In this document: positions 9,517 through 18,962 of the stretch, piece after piece | Position numbering within the stretch: position 1 is the first letter of the stretch | Layout of the letters: every line of letters begins with the position of its first letter | Notes under the pieces: model-generated | Database searches by the model: none | Seen by the model: the letters and a program-made list of their open reading frames with translations, nothing else | Told to the model about the DNA's origin: nothing | Position numbers and translations under genes: made by a program | From: Zhihengliuella sp. | GTDB lineage: Bacteria > Actinomycetota > Actinomycetes > Actinomycetales > Micrococcaceae | Assembly (NCBI RefSeq): GCF_031178195.1 | Contig: NZ_JAPSJL010000003.1 | Coordinates: forward strand, 419,390 to 483,389 | Length of the DNA stretch: 64,000 nt | Reading direction: 5' to 3'

Positions 9517-9559
9517 GGACACGGCAGGCGAGGAGCACGCGGTCCCGTCCGGATCCGCG

Positions 9560-10033
9560 TCAGAGCTGGTCCTTCTGGTAGGTCCGGTTCAGCTTGCCGA
9601 GGAGGCCCGCGAGTTCGGCGAGTTCCTCGTCCTGCCAGTCCTCCAGCAGGGTGTGGAAGACCCGACGGCGGGCGGTCTGGGCCGCTGCCAGCTGCTCGGC
9701 CCCCGCCGGAGTGAGGGAGATGGTCTGCGCACGCCCGTCGCTGGGGTCGACCTCCTTGCTGACGACGCCGATGGACTCGAGCATCGAGACCTGCCGGCTG
9801 ACCGTCGGCTTGCCGACGCCGATCTCTGCCGCGAGCTCCGTCAGGCGCATCGCGCCGCAGCGCTGCAGCGTGCGGAGCAGACCGTAGGCGCCCGGCTCCA
9901 TGTCCGGGTGGACGCTGCGGGCGACCTTGTTGCCGATGGCCCGGGACCGCCGCCAGAGCAGGCTCAGCTGCTCCTCCATGGCATTGATGGCCTCTTGGCG
10001 CTCGGCATCGGACGGGACCTCGTGCGAACTCAT
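9560..10033 (-). CDS. MarR family transcriptional regulator
   Basis: 157-aa winged-helix protein. The recognition region reads MRLTELAAEIGVGKPTVSRQ, and the wing reads VDPSDGRAQTISLTPAG, both standard for MarR. Family members usually repress nearby genes until a small phenolic ligand binds. The neighbours do not reveal the target. It is divergent from the small DUF3046 gene, with about 100 bp between starts. Confidence 0.88.
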   Translation of the reverse strand: MSSHEVPSDAERQEAINAMEEQLSLLWRRSRAIGNKVARSVHPDMEPGAYGLLRTLQRCGAMRLTELAAEIGVGKPTVSRQVSMLESIGVVSKEVDPSDGRAQTISLTPAGAEQLAAAQTARRRVFHTLLEDWQDEELAELAGLLGKLNRTYQKDQL

Positions 10034-10136
10034 GGCTCAATCCTAGAGCGCCCGCCCTCCACGGGAGGGGTTGTGCTGCGCGGGCCGCAACGTGGGCCGA
10101 TGCCTCCGCCGCGGCGCCGCATGCCACAATGGCCGC

Positions 10137-10358
10137 GTGCGAAACAGCGATTTCTGGCGGCTCATGGAGGACGAGTTCGGGACCGGCTACGCCCACGTCC
10201 TGGCCGAGGACCTGGTGCTCCCGGGCTTCGGCGGTCGGACCGCCGTCCGTGCACTGAGGGACGGCAGCGATCCCCGCGACATCTGGCTGGCCATCTGCGA
10301 GATGCAGGAGGTGCCGGAGGCCAGAAGGCTCGGGCGCGACGTGAAACCGCCGCGGTGA
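10137..10358 (+). CDS. DUF3046 family small protein
   Basis: 73-aa protein with the DUF3046 pattern: SDFWRLMEDEFGTGYAHVL, then LVLPGFGGRTAVRAL, then PRDIWLAICEMQEVP. The family has no known function but commonly sits just upstream of recA in actinobacteria, as here. GTG 10137 is chosen because CACAAT ends 6 nt before it (leaderless layout) and homology begins there. The frame opens further upstream without similarity. Confidence 0.85.
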   Translation: MRNSDFWRLMEDEFGTGYAHVLAEDLVLPGFGGRTAVRALRDGSDPRDIWLAICEMQEVPEARRLGRDVKPPR

Positions 10359-10489
10359 GGCCGGCGGCCCCGCGGCCGCACGCCGGCCGGCCGTCCGGGC
10401 GCGGATCCTCGCCGTGCCCTGTTTCGAATCGTGTGGGCATCGCTCGACCGCCGGTTCGAACACGGGGGACGACACGCCGCAGCCTGCAT

Positions 10490-10505
10490 TCGAAAATGTG
10501 TTCGG
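10490..10505. promoter_or_regulatory. LexA-type SOS box upstream of recA
   Basis: TCGAAAATGTGTTCGG matches 10 of 12 informative positions of TCGAAC-N4-GTTCGA. It ends 7 bp before a TAGGCT -10, where LexA would block RNA polymerase. Confidence 0.75.
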
Positions 10506-10512
10506 TCGGCGG

Positions 10513-10518
10513 TAGGCT
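10513..10518 (+). promoter_or_regulatory. Candidate recA -10 element
   Basis: TAGGCT directly downstream of the SOS box. Transcription from here would give an untranslated leader of roughly 130 nt before recA. Confidence 0.5.
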
Positions 10519-10656
10519 GGGGTCCAGTGAACTTCCCAGTCCACGGTGCGGCTTTTTCCACAGAAGGCAGCCGCCGGATCCATACTGTGGGTGACGGCGT
10601 CTAGCGTGGGGATCAATGGAAAACGCCGCGCAGGCCAGAACAACTTGAGGTGAATC

Positions 10657-11706
10657 ATGGCACCAGCAATGGATCGCGAGAAGGCGCTTGAGTCCGCTCT
10701 CGCGCAGATCGACAAGCAGTACGGTAAGGGTTCGATCATGCGCTTGGGCGACGACGTCCGCGCACCGATCGAGACCATCTCGACCGGCTCCATCGCGCTG
10801 GACGTGGCGCTGGGCATCGGCGGTCTGCCGCGGGGCCGAGTCGTCGAGATCTATGGGCCGGAGTCCTCGGGCAAGACGACGGTCGCGCTCCATGCGGTCG
10901 CCAACGCGCAGCGGAACGGCGGCATCGCCGCGTTCATCGATGCGGAGCACGCCCTCGATCCCGAGTACGCCAAGAAGCTCGGGGTCGACACGGACGCCCT
11001 CCTGGTCTCCCAGCCGGACACCGGCGAGCAGGCACTGGAGATCATGGACATGCTCGTCGGTTCCGGCTCCCTCGACATCGTGGTCATCGACTCGGTCGCC
11101 GCGCTTGTGCCGCGCGCCGAGATCGAGGGCGAGATGGGTGACAGCCACGTCGGCCTCCAGGCCCGCCTGATGAGCCAGGCCCTGCGCAAGATTGCCGGCC
11201 GACTCAGCCAAACCAAGACCACGGCCATCTTCATCAACCAGCTCCGTGAGAAGATCGGCGTCTTCTTCGGCAGCCCGGAGACGACCACGGGCGGCAAGGC
11301 CCTGAAGTTCTACGCGTCGGTACGCATCGACATCCGTCGGATCGAGACCCTCAAGGAGGGCACCAACCCGGTCGGCAACCGCACCCGGGCCAAGATCGTC
11401 AAGAACAAGATGGCCCCGCCCTTCCGGCAGGCCGAGTTCGACATCCTGTACGGCGTGGGTATCTCGCGCGAGGGCAGCCTGATCGACATGGGCGTCGAGC
11501 ACGGCATCGTCAAGAAGTCGGGCGCTTGGTTCACCTGCGACGGCGACCAGCTCGGCCAGGGCAAGGAGAACGCGCGCCGATTCCTGCGCGACAACCCGGA
11601 CCTGGCGGTCGAGATCGAACGCCGCATCAAGGAGAAGCTCGGCGTCGGCGTTGTCGCGGAGCCCGAGGAGGAGACGACTCTCCGGGCCGTCGGCGACGAC
11701 GACTAG
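10657..11706 (+). CDS. recA: Recombinase RecA
   Basis: ATP-dependent strand-exchange protein and LexA co-protease. The 349-aa sequence has Walker A GPESSGKT at residues 67-74, [18 protein letters not shown], the L2-region [10 protein letters not shown], and an acidic C-terminal tail. No intein is present, unlike the M. tuberculosis RecA. The ATG follows a GAGG Shine-Dalgarno. A LexA-type box lies 150 bp upstream, and a strong hairpin separates recA from recX. Confidence 0.98.
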   Translation: MAPAMDREKALESALAQIDKQYGKGSIMRLGDDVRAPIETISTGSIALDVALGIGGLPRGRVVEIYGPESSGKTTVALHAVANAQRNGGIAAFIDAEHALDPEYAKKLGVDTDALLVSQPDTGEQALEIMDMLVGSGSLDIVVIDSVAALVPRAEIEGEMGDSHVGLQARLMSQALRKIAGRLSQTKTTAIFINQLREKIGVFFGSPETTTGGKALKFYASVRIDIRRIETLKEGTNPVGNRTRAKIVKNKMAPPFRQAEFDILYGVGISREGSLIDMGVEHGIVKKSGAWFTCDGDQLGQGKENARRFLRDNPDLAVEIERRIKEKLGVGVVAEPEEETTLRAVGDDD

Positions 11707-11714
11707 AGTCGGCC

Positions 11715-11748
11715 AAGCGCAGCGGGAACCACGGTCCCCGCTGCGCTT
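11715..11748 (+). terminator. Hairpin between recA and recX
   Basis: Perfect 12-bp stem (AAGCGCAGCGGG and its complement) with a 10-nt loop, 9 bp after the recA stop. No poly-T tract follows, so partial read-through to recX is likely. Confidence 0.75.
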
Positions 11749-11792
11749 CGTCGTCTCCACCGGCACCCGTCCGAGCCGACCGAAAGGCCACC

Positions 11793-12833
11793 ATGTTGCC
11801 ATCAGGATCCCCGCCGGACTGGTCCGGCCTGACCGACGCAGGCGACGGGACCGCCGGGCCCCGTGCCCGGGCCGGGACGCCGGGCGCACGCAGCCGCGGA
11901 GCCGACCACCGCGACCCCGCCGCCGGGCGGCGCTCCCGGAAGGCCGGACCGGCGACGGCCAGCCCGGCGGGCGGATCCTCGACGCGACGAAGGAAGGGTG
12001 GGGCCGCCCCGACTGAAGGCGAGGACGCCACGGCGGACACCCCCGCGTGGGTCCTCGAGGCCACGCAGGGCCTCGAGCCACCGGACTGGTTCGCCGCCGC
12101 GGCCGTCCAGTCCGCGAGCAGCGAGCCGTCCGGGGACACCGCCGGCTCGGCAGCCTCCGGCCCCGAACCCCGGGATCCATCCTCCACGGGCGCTCCCCCC
12201 TGGGGCGTTCCGGCCGGGGCGGACGCGGCGGATCCCTTCGCTGCGGGCGAGGCTCGGCCTGGACGGAAGCGGGCCAACGGCGGACGCGGAGGCGGGGAGA
12301 GCGATGACCTCGAGCTGACCCCGGAGGAAGCCGAGGCCAAGGCCCGCGCCATCATCCTGCGCCAGCTCTCGATGGTCGCCCGGACGCGCCAGCAGCTCGC
12401 CGAGAAGCTGGCCGCCGGCGAGGTCCCGCAGGACACCGCCGACGCCCTCCTCGACCGGTTCGAGGAGCTCGGACTGGTCGACGACCGGGCCTTCGCCATG
12501 ATGTGGGTCCGCACCCGGTCCACTACGCGCCGGCTCGCCGCCAGCGCGCTGAGGCGCGAACTGCTCCAGCGGGGAGTAGATCCGGAGTACATCGCCGAGG
12601 CGCTCGAGCAGCTGAGCGATGACGACCAGCGTGCGGCGGCCCGCGAGCTCGTCGACAAGAAGCTCCGCGTCCGCAGGCCGGGGGAGCCCCGGGACAAGAC
12701 GGTCCGTCGGCTCGTCTCGATGCTGGTCCGCAAGGGCTATGGGGGCGGCATGGCCTTCGGAGTCGTCAACGAGGCCCTCGCGGCCGCCGGCGAGGACGGC
12801 GACCCGGACGAGTTCGATACCCTAGACGGGTGA
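11793..12833 (+). CDS. recX: Regulatory protein RecX with long N-terminal extension
   Basis: RecX modulates RecA filaments. The conserved three-helix repeats occupy about the last 160 residues, for example [37 protein letters not shown] and [21 protein letters not shown]. The first 180 or so residues are low-complexity, rich in Gly, Ala, Pro, Ser and Arg, and probably disordered. ATG 11793 follows GAAAGG. An in-frame opening inside recA is not used. The stop overlaps miaB. At 346 aa it is about twice the usual RecX length. Confidence 0.88.
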   Translation: MLPSGSPPDWSGLTDAGDGTAGPRARAGTPGARSRGADHRDPAAGRRSRKAGPATASPAGGSSTRRRKGGAAPTEGEDATADTPAWVLEATQGLEPPDWFAAAAVQSASSEPSGDTAGSAASGPEPRDPSSTGAPPWGVPAGADAADPFAAGEARPGRKRANGGRGGGESDDLELTPEEAEAKARAIILRQLSMVARTRQQLAEKLAAGEVPQDTADALLDRFEELGLVDDRAFAMMWVRTRSTTRRLAASALRRELLQRGVDPEYIAEALEQLSDDDQRAAARELVDKKLRVRRPGEPRDKTVRRLVSMLVRKGYGGGMAFGVVNEALAAAGEDGDPDEFDTLDG

Positions 12834-14377
12834 GTCTGACAACCCCCGCGATCGCAGCCCCCGGCGCAAGCACCCCGGACGCCGCCGAAACGCGCACCTA
12901 CGAGGTGCGGACCTTCGGATGCCAAATGAACGTCCACGACTCCGAGCGCCTCTCCGGCCTGCTCGAGGGCGCGGGGCTCGTCCGGGCCGAGAGCGGGGCG
13001 GAGCCCGCCGATGTCGTGGTCTTCAACACGTGCGCTGTGCGCGAGAACGCGGACAACAAGCTCTACGGCAACCTCGGCATCCTGGCGCCGGTGAAGGAGA
13101 AGCGGCCCGGCATGCAGATCGCCGTCGGCGGCTGCCTCGCCCAGAAGGACCGCGAGACGATCCTGGAGAAGGCGCCCTGGGTCGACGTCGTCTTCGGCAC
13201 GCACAACGTCGGTTCCCTCCCGGCGCTCCTCGAGCGGGCCCGCCACAACGACGAGGCGCAGCTGGAGATCCTCGAGTCGCTCGAGGTCTTCCCCTCGACG
13301 CTGCCGACCAAGCGCGACAACGTGTACTCCGGCTGGGTCTCCATCTCCGTCGGCTGCAACAACACGTGCACCTTCTGCATCGTCCCCGCGCTCCGCGGCA
13401 AGGAGCGCGACCGCCGCCCGGGCGACATCCTCGCCGAGATCGAGGCCCTCGTCGCGGACGGTGCCGTCGAGGTGACGCTGCTCGGGCAGAATGTGAACAC
13501 CTACGGTGTCGAGTTCGGCGACCGTCTCGCCTTCGGCAAGCTGCTGCGCGCGTGCGGCGGGATCGAGGGCCTCGAGCGCGTCCGCTTCACCAGTCCGCAC
13601 CCCGCGTCCTTCACCGACGACGTCATCGACGCGATGGCGGAGACCCCCAACGTGATGCCGCAACTGCACATGCCGCTGCAGTCGGGCTCCGACAAGGTCC
13701 TCAAGGACATGAGGCGCTCCTACCGGTCCAAGAAGTTCCTCGGCATCCTCGAGAAGGTGCGGGAGCGCATGCCCGACGCCGCCGTGACCACCGACATCAT
13801 CGTGGGCTTCCCCGGCGAGACGGAGGAGGACTTCCAGGCCACACTCGACGTTGTCGAGCAGTCCCGCTTCTCCAGCGCCTTCACCTTCCAGTACTCGAAG
13901 CGGCCCGGCACACCCGCCGCCGAGCTCGCCGACCAGCTGCCCAAGGCCGTGGTGCAGGAACGCTACGAACGGCTCATCGCGCTGCAGGACCGGATCAGCG
14001 CTGAGGAGAACCGCAGGCAGGTCGGCAAGACCCTCGAACTGCTGGTCACCGCCCAGTCGGGACGCAAGTCCAGCGAAACGCACCGGCTCTCCGGGCGGGC
14101 ACCGGATCAGCGGCTCGTGCACTTCTCCGTACCGAAGGGCGCCGAGGCCCCGCGGCCCGGCGACTTCGTGACCGTCCCCGTCACTGCGGCCGCCCCCTTC
14201 CACCTGCTCGCGGACCCGGCGGGACCGGAGCAGTACCGCCTGCGGCGCTCCCGCGCCGGCGACGCGTGGGACCGGGCCCAGGCCGAGTCCTGCGGGGCCC
14301 CGGCGCAGGCACCCGCCGCCGGCGGCAAGGGCGTCTCGCTGGGCATGCCGACGATCCCCGGCCGTGCCGGCAACTGA
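12830..14377 (+). CDS. miaB: tRNA-2-methylthio-N6-dimethylallyladenosine synthase
   Basis: Radical-SAM methylthiotransferase acting on i6A37 of tRNA. The 515-aa protein has the N-terminal UPF0004 cysteines (C31, C68, C102), the radical SAM triad C176-N-N-T-C180-T-F-C183, and a C-terminal TRAM domain. GTG 12830 overlaps the recX stop. TACCCT lies 6 nt before it, so an internal promoter is possible. The miaA gene that makes its substrate overlaps its 3' end by 14 bp. Confidence 0.94.
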   Translation: MSLTTPAIAAPGASTPDAAETRTYEVRTFGCQMNVHDSERLSGLLEGAGLVRAESGAEPADVVVFNTCAVRENADNKLYGNLGILAPVKEKRPGMQIAVGGCLAQKDRETILEKAPWVDVVFGTHNVGSLPALLERARHNDEAQLEILESLEVFPSTLPTKRDNVYSGWVSISVGCNNTCTFCIVPALRGKERDRRPGDILAEIEALVADGAVEVTLLGQNVNTYGVEFGDRLAFGKLLRACGGIEGLERVRFTSPHPASFTDDVIDAMAETPNVMPQLHMPLQSGSDKVLKDMRRSYRSKKFLGILEKVRERMPDAAVTTDIIVGFPGETEEDFQATLDVVEQSRFSSAFTFQYSKRPGTPAAELADQLPKAVVQERYERLIALQDRISAEENRRQVGKTLELLVTAQSGRKSSETHRLSGRAPDQRLVHFSVPKGAEAPRPGDFVTVPVTAAAPFHLLADPAGPEQYRLRRSRAGDAWDRAQAESCGAPAQAPAAGGKGVSLGMPTIPGRAGN

Positions 14378-15302
14378 TCCCGCCGACGCCCGGCCGGTCG
14401 TCGCCGTCGTCGGACCGACGGGCACCGGGAAGTCGGACCTCGCGGTCGGTCTGGCCGAGCAGCTCGGAGGCGAGGTCGTCAACGCTGACGCGCTCCAGTT
14501 CTACCGCGGCATGGACATCGGCACGGCCAAGCTGCCCGTCTCCGAGCGTCGGGGCATCCCGCACCATCTCCTAGACATCATGGAGGTGACGGAGGAGGCC
14601 AGCGTCGCGCGATTCCAGCGGGACGCGCGGGCCGCGTTCGACGACATCGCCTCGCGCGGTCTGCACCCGATCCTCGTCGGCGGGTCCGGGCTGTACGTCC
14701 GTGCCGCCCTCGACGCCCTCGAGTTCCCGCCCACCGACCCGGCCGTCCGCCATCGACTCGAGGGGGAGCTGCGCAGCGCCGGCGAAGCCGTCCTCCGCCG
14801 GCGTCTGGCCGCCGTCGACCCGGAGTCGGCCGAGCGCGTCGGCGACGCGCGCCGCCTCGTCCGCGCCCTCGAGGTCCACGCGCTGACCGGCAGACCGTTC
14901 AGTTCCTTCATGCCCCAGCGACGCTACGTCCGCCCGACGGTCCAGATCGGGCTCGACCTGGACCGACCCGAACTCCACGCCCGGCTCGCCCGACGCGTGG
15001 ACGCGATGGTGGCCGGAGGCCTGCTCGGCGAGGTGCGGCGGTTGGAGGCGGCCGGGCTCCGTGAGGGCCGGACCGCCTCGAGAGCGATCGGGTACGCCCA
15101 GTTCCTCAGCGTCCTCGACGGGCGGCTCGACGAGGCAGGGGCCGCCGAGGCCACCGTCGTCGCGACCCGGCAGTTCGCCCGGCGCCAGGTGACGTGGTTC
15201 CGCGCGGACCCGCGCGTCACCTGGCTGGACCCCCGGAGCCCCGGCCTGATGGCCGAAGCGCTCGACGCCGTCGTCCGCGCACCGACTACGCTGGAACCAT
15301 GA
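14364..15302 (+). CDS. miaA: tRNA dimethylallyltransferase
   Basis: Adds the dimethylallyl group to A37 of tRNA, the step before MiaB. The 312-aa protein carries the P-loop [11 protein letters not shown] (about residues 16-26), [14 protein letters not shown], the DA(L)[12 protein letters not shown] substrate loop and [12 protein letters not shown] near the C-terminus. The start at GTG 14364, inside the end of miaB, indicates coupling. Its TGA overlaps the dapF ATG. Confidence 0.94.
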   Translation: MPATDPADARPVVAVVGPTGTGKSDLAVGLAEQLGGEVVNADALQFYRGMDIGTAKLPVSERRGIPHHLLDIMEVTEEASVARFQRDARAAFDDIASRGLHPILVGGSGLYVRAALDALEFPPTDPAVRHRLEGELRSAGEAVLRRRLAAVDPESAERVGDARRLVRALEVHALTGRPFSSFMPQRRYVRPTVQIGLDLDRPELHARLARRVDAMVAGGLLGEVRRLEAAGLREGRTASRAIGYAQFLSVLDGRLDEAGAAEATVVATRQFARRQVTWFRADPRVTWLDPRSPGLMAEALDAVVRAPTTLEP

Positions 15303-16228
15303 CTTCCGCCGCCGCATCCCTGACCGACCTCGCCGGCCTGCCGTTCGCCAAGGGCCACGGGACCGGCAACGACTTCGTCCTCGTCGCCGACCCGGAGTCG
15401 CGCCACGACGTCAGCGCCGCCCACGTGGCCGCGCTCTGCGACCGGCACCAGGGGATCGGCGGCGACGGCTTCATCCGCGCCGTCCGGACCCGCGACCTTC
15501 CCGAGGCGGCCGACCTCGCCGCCGCCCACCCCGAGGCCGAATGGTTCATGGACTACCGCAACTCGGACGGCTCGATCGCCGAGATGTGCGGCAACGGGGT
15601 CCGGGTCTTCGTGCACTTCCTGCTGGACCAGGGACTGACCGAGCTGAACGACGGCGACGTCCTGCCCGTCGGAACCCGGGCCGGGCTGAAGCTCGTCACC
15701 CGCAGCGACAACGGCTACGCCGTCGACATGGGCACCTGGCGCTTCACGTTCCCCGGCAAGGCGGCCGAGCGGGCCCTTGACTCCCTCGTGGAGACCGGCG
15801 GGATCGAGGCGGGACGCCCCGGCCTCAGCGTGGACATGGGCAACCCGCACACCGTCGTCGCGCTGTCGGACGCCGGGGAGCTCGAGCGCGCGCGGCTCCA
15901 CGACATACCCGTGGTCGAGCCACTGCCGCCGCACGGGACCAACGTCGAGTACGTGCTGCCCGCGGAGCCCTTGGTCCAGGACGGCGTGGGGCGGATCAGG
16001 ATCCGCATCCACGAGCGCGGAGTCGGCGAGACGCAGTCCTGCGGTACCGGGGCGTGCGCTGCCGTCGTCGCGACCAGGCACTGGAGCGGAGGCGTCCCCG
16101 CGGAGCGCTGGGACGTGGAGGTGCCCGGCGGCGTGGTGACCGTCAAGTTCCTGACCGGGACCGAGGGCGAGGAACGCGTCGAGCTCTCCGGGCCAGCGGT
16201 CATCGTCGCGCACGGCGTGCTCGGCTGA
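15299..16228 (+). CDS. dapF: Diaminopimelate epimerase
   Basis: Converts LL- to meso-diaminopimelate for peptidoglycan and lysine. The 309-aa protein has both catalytic cysteine motifs, EMCGNGVR and ESQ-type [10 protein letters not shown], plus GTGNDFVLV at the N-terminus. ATG 15299 overlaps the miaA stop (ATGA). TACGCT ends 6 nt before it, so it may also be transcribed separately as a leaderless mRNA. Confidence 0.95.
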   Translation: MTSAAASLTDLAGLPFAKGHGTGNDFVLVADPESRHDVSAAHVAALCDRHQGIGGDGFIRAVRTRDLPEAADLAAAHPEAEWFMDYRNSDGSIAEMCGNGVRVFVHFLLDQGLTELNDGDVLPVGTRAGLKLVTRSDNGYAVDMGTWRFTFPGKAAERALDSLVETGGIEAGRPGLSVDMGNPHTVVALSDAGELERARLHDIPVVEPLPPHGTNVEYVLPAEPLVQDGVGRIRIRIHERGVGETQSCGTGACAAVVATRHWSGGVPAERWDVEVPGGVVTVKFLTGTEGEERVELSGPAVIVAHGVLG

Positions 16229-16268
16229 GCAGCGTCGCGCGAGGCCGGTCGAACCGCGTCGACCTGTG

Positions 16269-16886
16269 TCAGTCGTCCATCGGGCGGGCGACGCGGAGGA
16301 TGCGGAAGGACTTGGCCGTCGAGACCCGTTCGACGTCCCAGTCCGCCGGCATGCTCCGCCGGAGCCAGGCCAGCAGCGAGTCGGCGCCGAGGTTCTTCTG
16401 CACCACCAGCCAGGCGGATCCGCCCGGTGCGAGCCGGGGAAGCCACGTCAGCAGCAGCTCGTGGAGGGCGTCCTTGCCGATCCGGATGGGCGGGTTGGAC
16501 CAGATGGTGCCGAACGTCAGGTCTGCCGGCACGGATGCGGGCAGACCCGCCACAACATTGTCCAGACCCAGCGCGGCCGCGTTGTCCCGGGTGAGCCCCA
16601 GCGAGCGCTCGTTGACGTCGACGGCGTGCACCGTCGCCTCCGGTGAAGCCAGAGCCATGGTGAGCGCGATCGGGCCCCAGCCGCACCCGATGTCCAGGAG
16701 ATGGCCCGTCGCCGCCGGAGCCGGGACCTCCGAGAGGAGAACGGCCGTGCCCTTGTCTATCCCGTCCGGGCTGAAGATGCCTCCGGCTGTCTGGACGCGA
16801 CGCTCGGAGCCGCCCAGGTGGACGCTGATGGTCTTGCGCTTCTCCGGGGTTGCCGGCTGCGCGCTGAAATAATGCTCCGAACCCAT
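16269..16886 (-). CDS. RsmC-like class I SAM-dependent methyltransferase
   Basis: 205-aa methyltransferase. The SAM motif is LLDIGCGWGPIALTMA, with an acidic end of strand 2 (AVDVNERS) and the NPPIRIGK motif typical of base N-methyltransferases of the RsmC/RlmG type. The substrate is probably rRNA guanine, but this is inference. It is convergent with dapF and transcribed away from the hflX leader. Confidence 0.85.
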   Translation of the reverse strand: MGSEHYFSAQPATPEKRKTISVHLGGSERRVQTAGGIFSPDGIDKGTAVLLSEVPAPAATGHLLDIGCGWGPIALTMALASPEATVHAVDVNERSLGLTRDNAAALGLDNVVAGLPASVPADLTFGTIWSNPPIRIGKDALHELLLTWLPRLAPGGSAWLVVQKNLGADSLLAWLRRSMPADWDVERVSTAKSFRILRVARPMDD

Positions 16887-16935
16887 GGGTGGAAGATTAT
16901 TCTCTGCCGGCGCACCCGGGCGAATCCACGAGTGA

Positions 16936-16941
16936 TAGAGT
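16936..16941 (+). promoter_or_regulatory. -10 element for hflX leader uORF
   Basis: TAGAGT followed by 7 nt and ATG, the same geometry as the leaderless genes in this window. Confidence 0.4.
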
Positions 16942-16948
16942 TTTCTCT

Positions 16949-16969
16949 ATGACTTTCCTCCCTGCCTGA
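16949..16969 (+). CDS. Putative 6-aa leaderless upstream ORF (MTFLPA)
   Basis: ATG ACT TTC CTC CCT GCC TGA, 7 nt after TAGAGT and 20 nt before a 7-bp hairpin. It could be a regulatory leader peptide for hflX, about 310 bp downstream. A chance ORF cannot be excluded at this length. Confidence 0.3.
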   Translation: MTFLPA

Positions 16970-16989
16970 CGAGCCCCCGGGGGACACCC

Positions 16990-17006
16990 GCTCGGGTCGC
17001 CCGAGC
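16990..17006 (+). promoter_or_regulatory. Hairpin in hflX leader
   Basis: GCTCGGG-TCG-CCCGAGC, a perfect 7-bp stem shortly after the uORF stop. CCCCCGGGGG lies just before it and could form an alternative structure. Confidence 0.4.
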
Positions 17007-17279
17007 AGAGGGCGGCACTGCCAGGCCGTGCCCCGCAACCCTGGCCCGACGGTCGGCCACGCGTCGTTGCCGACTCACCTCGCCGAGCCGGCGTCCGGTC
17101 GGAACCTGTCCGGAGCGTGCGGTCGAACCCGTCCCGAGGACCCCGGCTCGCCGTCACGGGGCTCACCCCGTCCTCCGGTGCTGCCGAGCCGGGACGGATT
17201 CGCCCTCGGCTGAGGCGCTGAGCTCCAATTCGTCGGTGGCGGCGACTATTCTTGATGTACCAGTCATTGCAAAGGAAAT

Positions 17280-18959
17280 ATGACCAACCAAAAGCACCCC
17301 GATTCGTCCTCCAGCTCGCCGAGGCCTCCCGGCTCCGAGAACACGGCGGAGCCGGCCGCGGACCCCGGCAGCACTGAGGACCACGGCCATGGCTTCAGCG
17401 AGCCGACGGCCGCCGAGCGAGCGGACGCGGAGATCAAGTCCGTCATCGACCGAATTCTCAGTACCGAGGCCGGCCCGGCGGCGTCGCCCGCCCCCAGCCG
17501 GAGGGGACTCGACGGCCGCGCCCGCGAACTCTCCGACCTCGAGGCCGAGCACAGCGAGCACGACGGCGAGCAGCAGGATCTTGCGGATCGTCGCGCGCTC
17601 CGGCGCGTGGCTGGTCTGTCGACAGAGCTCGAGGACGTCACCGAGGTCGAGTACCGGCAGTTGCGCCTCGAGCGCGTCGTGCTCGCGGGCGTGTGGTCGG
17701 AGGGCACGGCCGAGGATGCGGAGAACTCGCTGCGCGAGCTCGCCGCCCTGGCCGAGACCGCCGGTTCCGAGGTCCTCGACGGCGTCATCCAGCGCCGGCT
17801 CAAGCCCGATCCCGGGACGTTCCTCGGCTCCGGCAAGGCCGCCGAGCTCCGGGACATCGTCGCGGCGACCGGCGCCGACACCGTGGTCGTCGACTCCGAG
17901 CTCGCGCCGTCCCAGCGCCGCGGACTCGAGGACATCGTCAAGGTCAAGGTCATCGACCGCACCGCCTTGATCCTGGACATCTTCGCCCAGCACGCCAAGA
18001 GCCGCGAGGGCAAGGCCCAGGTCGAGCTCGCGCAGCTCGAGTACCTGCTGCCGCGTCTGCGCGGCTGGGGCGAGTCGATGTCCCGGCAGGCCGGCGGCCG
18101 CGTCGGCGCCGCAGGCGGCGGCATCGGCTCCCGCGGGCCCGGCGAGACGAAGATCGAGCTGGATCGTCGGCGCATCCGCAGCCGGATGTCCAAGCTGCGC
18201 CGCGAGATCGCCGCCATGAAACCCGCCCGTGAGGCGAAGCGCGCCAACCGCAAGCGGAACACCGTGCCGGCGGTTGCGATCGCGGGCTACACCAACGCCG
18301 GCAAGTCCTCGCTGCTGAACCGCCTGACCAACGCCGGGGTCCTCGTGGAGAACGCGCTCTTTGCGACGCTCGACCCGACCGTGCGCAAGGCGCAGACCCC
18401 GGATGGGGTCGGCTTCACTCTTGCGGACACCGTGGGCTTCGTCCGCTCCCTGCCCACGCAGCTGGTCGAGGCCTTCCGGTCCACGCTCGAGGAGGTCGCC
18501 GACTCGGACCTCATCCTGCACGTGGTCGACGGCTCCCACCCGGACCCGGAGAGCCAGATCCGTGCCGTGCGCGAAGTCCTCCGCGAGGTCGACGCCCATC
18601 TCGTGCCGGAGGTCATCGTCCTGAACAAGGCCGATGCAGCCGACCCGTTCGTCATCGAGCGGGTGCGTCAGCGCGAGCCGAGCACGGTGGTGGTCTCGGC
18701 CCGCACCGGCGCCGGCATCGACGAGCTGATCGAGGTGATCTCGCAGCGGATCCCGCGGCCCAACGTGCTCCTGGAGCTCCTCGTCCCGTACAGCCACGGC
18801 GAGGTCGTCAACCGGCTCCACGCCAATGACGCGGAGATCCTCTCCACCGAGCACGAGGAGACCGGTACGCGCCTGCGCGTCAAGGTCCGCGAGTCGCTCG
18901 CACCAGAGCTCGAGCCTTATCGGGTCGACCGCGCCGACGACGACGCCGCGGCCCAGTAG
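17280..18959 (+). CDS. hflX: GTPase HflX
   Basis: Ribosome-associated GTPase that splits stalled 70S particles after heat or antibiotic stress. The 559-aa protein has a poorly conserved N-terminus, the HflX glycine-rich segment (GGRVGAAGGGIGSRGPGETK), a coiled linker, then the G domain with G1 GYTNAGKS at residues 336-343, DTVGFV as G3 and NKAD as G4. AAGGAAAT precedes the ATG. The DinG-like helicase starts 3 bp after the stop. Confidence 0.94.
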   Translation: MTNQKHPDSSSSSPRPPGSENTAEPAADPGSTEDHGHGFSEPTAAERADAEIKSVIDRILSTEAGPAASPAPSRRGLDGRARELSDLEAEHSEHDGEQQDLADRRALRRVAGLSTELEDVTEVEYRQLRLERVVLAGVWSEGTAEDAENSLRELAALAETAGSEVLDGVIQRRLKPDPGTFLGSGKAAELRDIVAATGADTVVVDSELAPSQRRGLEDIVKVKVIDRTALILDIFAQHAKSREGKAQVELAQLEYLLPRLRGWGESMSRQAGGRVGAAGGGIGSRGPGETKIELDRRRIRSRMSKLRREIAAMKPAREAKRANRKRNTVPAVAIAGYTNAGKSSLLNRLTNAGVLVENALFATLDPTVRKAQTPDGVGFTLADTVGFVRSLPTQLVEAFRSTLEEVADSDLILHVVDGSHPDPESQIRAVREVLREVDAHLVPEVIVLNKADAADPFVIERVRQREPSTVVVSARTGAGIDELIEVISQRIPRPNVLLELLVPYSHGEVVNRLHANDAEILSTEHEETGTRLRVKVRESLAPELEPYRVDRADDDAAAQ

Positions 18960-18962
18960 CCG

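Larger units (their letters stand above)
16887..17279. other. 393-bp intergenic region: hflX leader
   Basis: No protein gene of normal size is supported here. The region holds a very short ORF at 16949-16969, a hairpin at 16990-17006 and a TATTCT -10-like element at 17247-17252, just before hflX. A 61-codon frame at 17028-17213 has no recognisable features. Confidence 0.5.

Noticed and set aside
17028-17213. 61-codon ORF in the hflX leader
   Set aside because: No Shine-Dalgarno, no leaderless -10 and no family resemblance. Open frames of this size are expected by chance at this GC content.
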